Assembly (NCBI GenBank): GCA_000181795.3
Contig: CM012955.1
Span: 5,512,981-5,576,980 of the forward strand
Source: Trichinella spiralis
Taxonomy: Eukaryota > Nematoda > Enoplea > Trichinellida > Trichinellidae
Reading direction: 5' to 3'
Length of the DNA stretch: 64,000 bases
Shown: positions 62,852 through 64,000 of the stretch, in pieces
Numbering within the stretch: the stretch's first letter is position 1
Layout: each line of letters begins with the position of its first letter
The notes under the pieces: generated by a model
Seen by the model: the letters and a program-made list of their open reading frames with translations, nothing else
Databases searched by the model: none
Told to the model about the DNA's origin: nothing
Translations under genes and position numbers: made by a program

Positions 62852-63507
62852 TCAATTTTCATCCCCACGGCGCGACGAAAATTCATCAATACCAGGCAAC
62901 AGGTTACTAGCGATGTAGCTCGTCAAAGTTTGCACATCCGCGTAAGAAATCTTGCTCATACCGAAGGATGTAAGCAACGGTTTGTCGGTCAATTTCAAAT
63001 GAGCCATCAAATGCTTCGCGGCAGTATCAAATAAAATCTAAGGTAGAGAAAGTCATCGTTACAATAGTTTTGAAATTCGAAAAACTGTCGTACGTTACTG
63101 CAACCAAATACGGTCTGCACATCTATCACAGGAATCTCGTACGATGTCGGCGGTGGTCCACAAGTTGATTTCAACTAAAACATTCCCCAAAAACATACAT
63201 ATTAAAATGCGATTTTCATGAGCAGCAGGGATAAATAAGAAAAGCACTCATCAAAGAAACATAACACTTCAGAGGAAACATGAACAAAATAATCATTTTT
63301 TATATAATAACGTAATTCTTTACCAACAGAGAAAATTTTCCGGTTTGAGTAATGTACAGACGCCGAATTTCACGAAAATTAGCGAACGCAACCTGCGTAT
63401 CGACACCATTCAGTTTGAGTGTTCCCTAATTTCACAACATGAGAATGCATTATCAAAAAAAAATTATTTCAGTATACCTTAAATTCACGAACAGGACCGT
63501 TTTCCAT
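62852..63507 (-). CDS. PSMG3: Proteasome assembly chaperone 3 (PSMG3)-like small protein, 4 exons, 132 aa
   Basis: Exons in coding order: 63507-63478, 63425-63324, 63174-63094, 63037-62852; all phases are 0 and the stop is TGA. The pattern LNGVDTQVAFANF, then RRLYITQTGKFSLL, then a variable linker, then TVFG with ILFDTAAKHLMAHL and a final helix (SYADVQTLTSYIAS), resembles PSMG3, a roughly 120-residue chaperone that pairs with PSMG4 to help build the 20S alpha ring. Similarity is recalled by eye and is weak, as this family evolves fast. If wrong, it is an unassigned conserved small protein. It converges on AP-2 mu with 386 bp between stops. No acceptor is seen just before the ATG, unlike most genes here. 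Confidence 0.6.
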
Positions 63508-64000
63508 TTTCCGCGACCAAAAATGACTTTGAATACAAATAAAAAAAAGCGTACTATCTCACAGTATGACAATAAGCAAGTACAATATTCCACTATATTA
63601 CTCGTAATTGTGAAATACGAAAGGTAAAAGAGTAAACAAAAAGAAAGGAAATTATGGACATTCTTTTTTCTTTCCAATGAAGCAAACTATTACAACCATT
63701 GCAACAGAAGTTCGGAAAGTGTGCTAAAAAAGTGATCTATGCACCATTAGCATACTTCAAGCTTGAATATCATTAATCCGCACCGTTACCTAATATGGCA
63801 GTTAGTTGAAATTTCTTTGGTTTTTTTGGTGTATAGAATTATTATGCTTTTCTACATAGGCGAAATGAATTTGGCATTTCAAATGCCAACAATTTGATGT
63901 GCGGCAAGCAGTATTTGCAGTTTTCTTGTTAATGCAGTGCTGTTATACAGCGGCAGCAATCGTCGGAAAATGGTCGTTGGACGTTCAAAGTGAATAGATT
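63508..64000. other. Upstream region of the PSMG3-like gene, no supported gene
   Basis: AT-rich with no recognisable exon. It presumably contains the 5' UTR and promoter of the minus-strand gene. Confidence 0.45.

Overview
The window is eukaryotic nuclear DNA: AT-rich (intergenic DNA especially), with multi-exon genes on both strands, mostly short GT-AG introns with T-rich acceptors (TTTCAG / TTTTAG), and animal-specific protein families. Gene density, intron style, an 3' splice acceptor just upstream of most start codons (suggesting spliced-leader trans-splicing), a BEL/Pao element relic and an IFT gene together suggest a nematode, perhaps a clade I / Dorylaimia species such as Trichinella or Trichuris. 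That placement is inference from general features, not a database match.

Layout. 1-4170: tandem satellite array with higher-order structure. 4171-5592: no firm gene. 5593-10082 (-): dipeptidyl peptidase 8/9-like serine peptidase, 16 exons. 10739-12846 (-): CCDC174 homologue, 9 exons. 12847-16501: intergenic and promoter DNA. 16502-17967 (+): class I fructose-bisphosphate aldolase, 6 exons. 19480-21080 (+): decayed BEL/Pao retrotransposon. 21081-26707: intergenic. 26708-28271 (+): PLP-dependent serine racemase / threonine dehydratase-like enzyme, 2 exons. 31869-37296 (+) and 38080-40564 (-): two convergent SLC17 (sialin / phosphate cotransporter family) paralogues with almost identical exon structure. 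40565-47256: intergenic. 47257-49774 (+): ArfGAP1. 50023-52091 (-): IFT52. 52092-59933: intergenic. 59934-62465 (+): AP-2 mu subunit. 62852-63507 (-): small PSMG3-like protein.

Exon boundaries were joined by hand using reading phase, splice dinucleotides and recalled family conservation. Each joined model sums to a multiple of three and gives a length normal for its family (DPP8/9 884 aa, CCDC174 375, aldolase 363, serine racemase-like 320, SLC17 514 and 517, ArfGAP1 412, IFT52 427, AP2M1 438, PSMG3-like 132). UTRs and transcription starts were not determined.

The genes are unrelated housekeeping functions (peptide processing, RNA-associated coiled-coil protein, glycolysis, amino-acid metabolism, anion transport, vesicle coat regulation, ciliary transport, endocytosis, proteasome assembly). 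The main organisational themes are convergent pairs with short intergenic gaps, one inverted gene duplication, and three introns with GC instead of GT donors.
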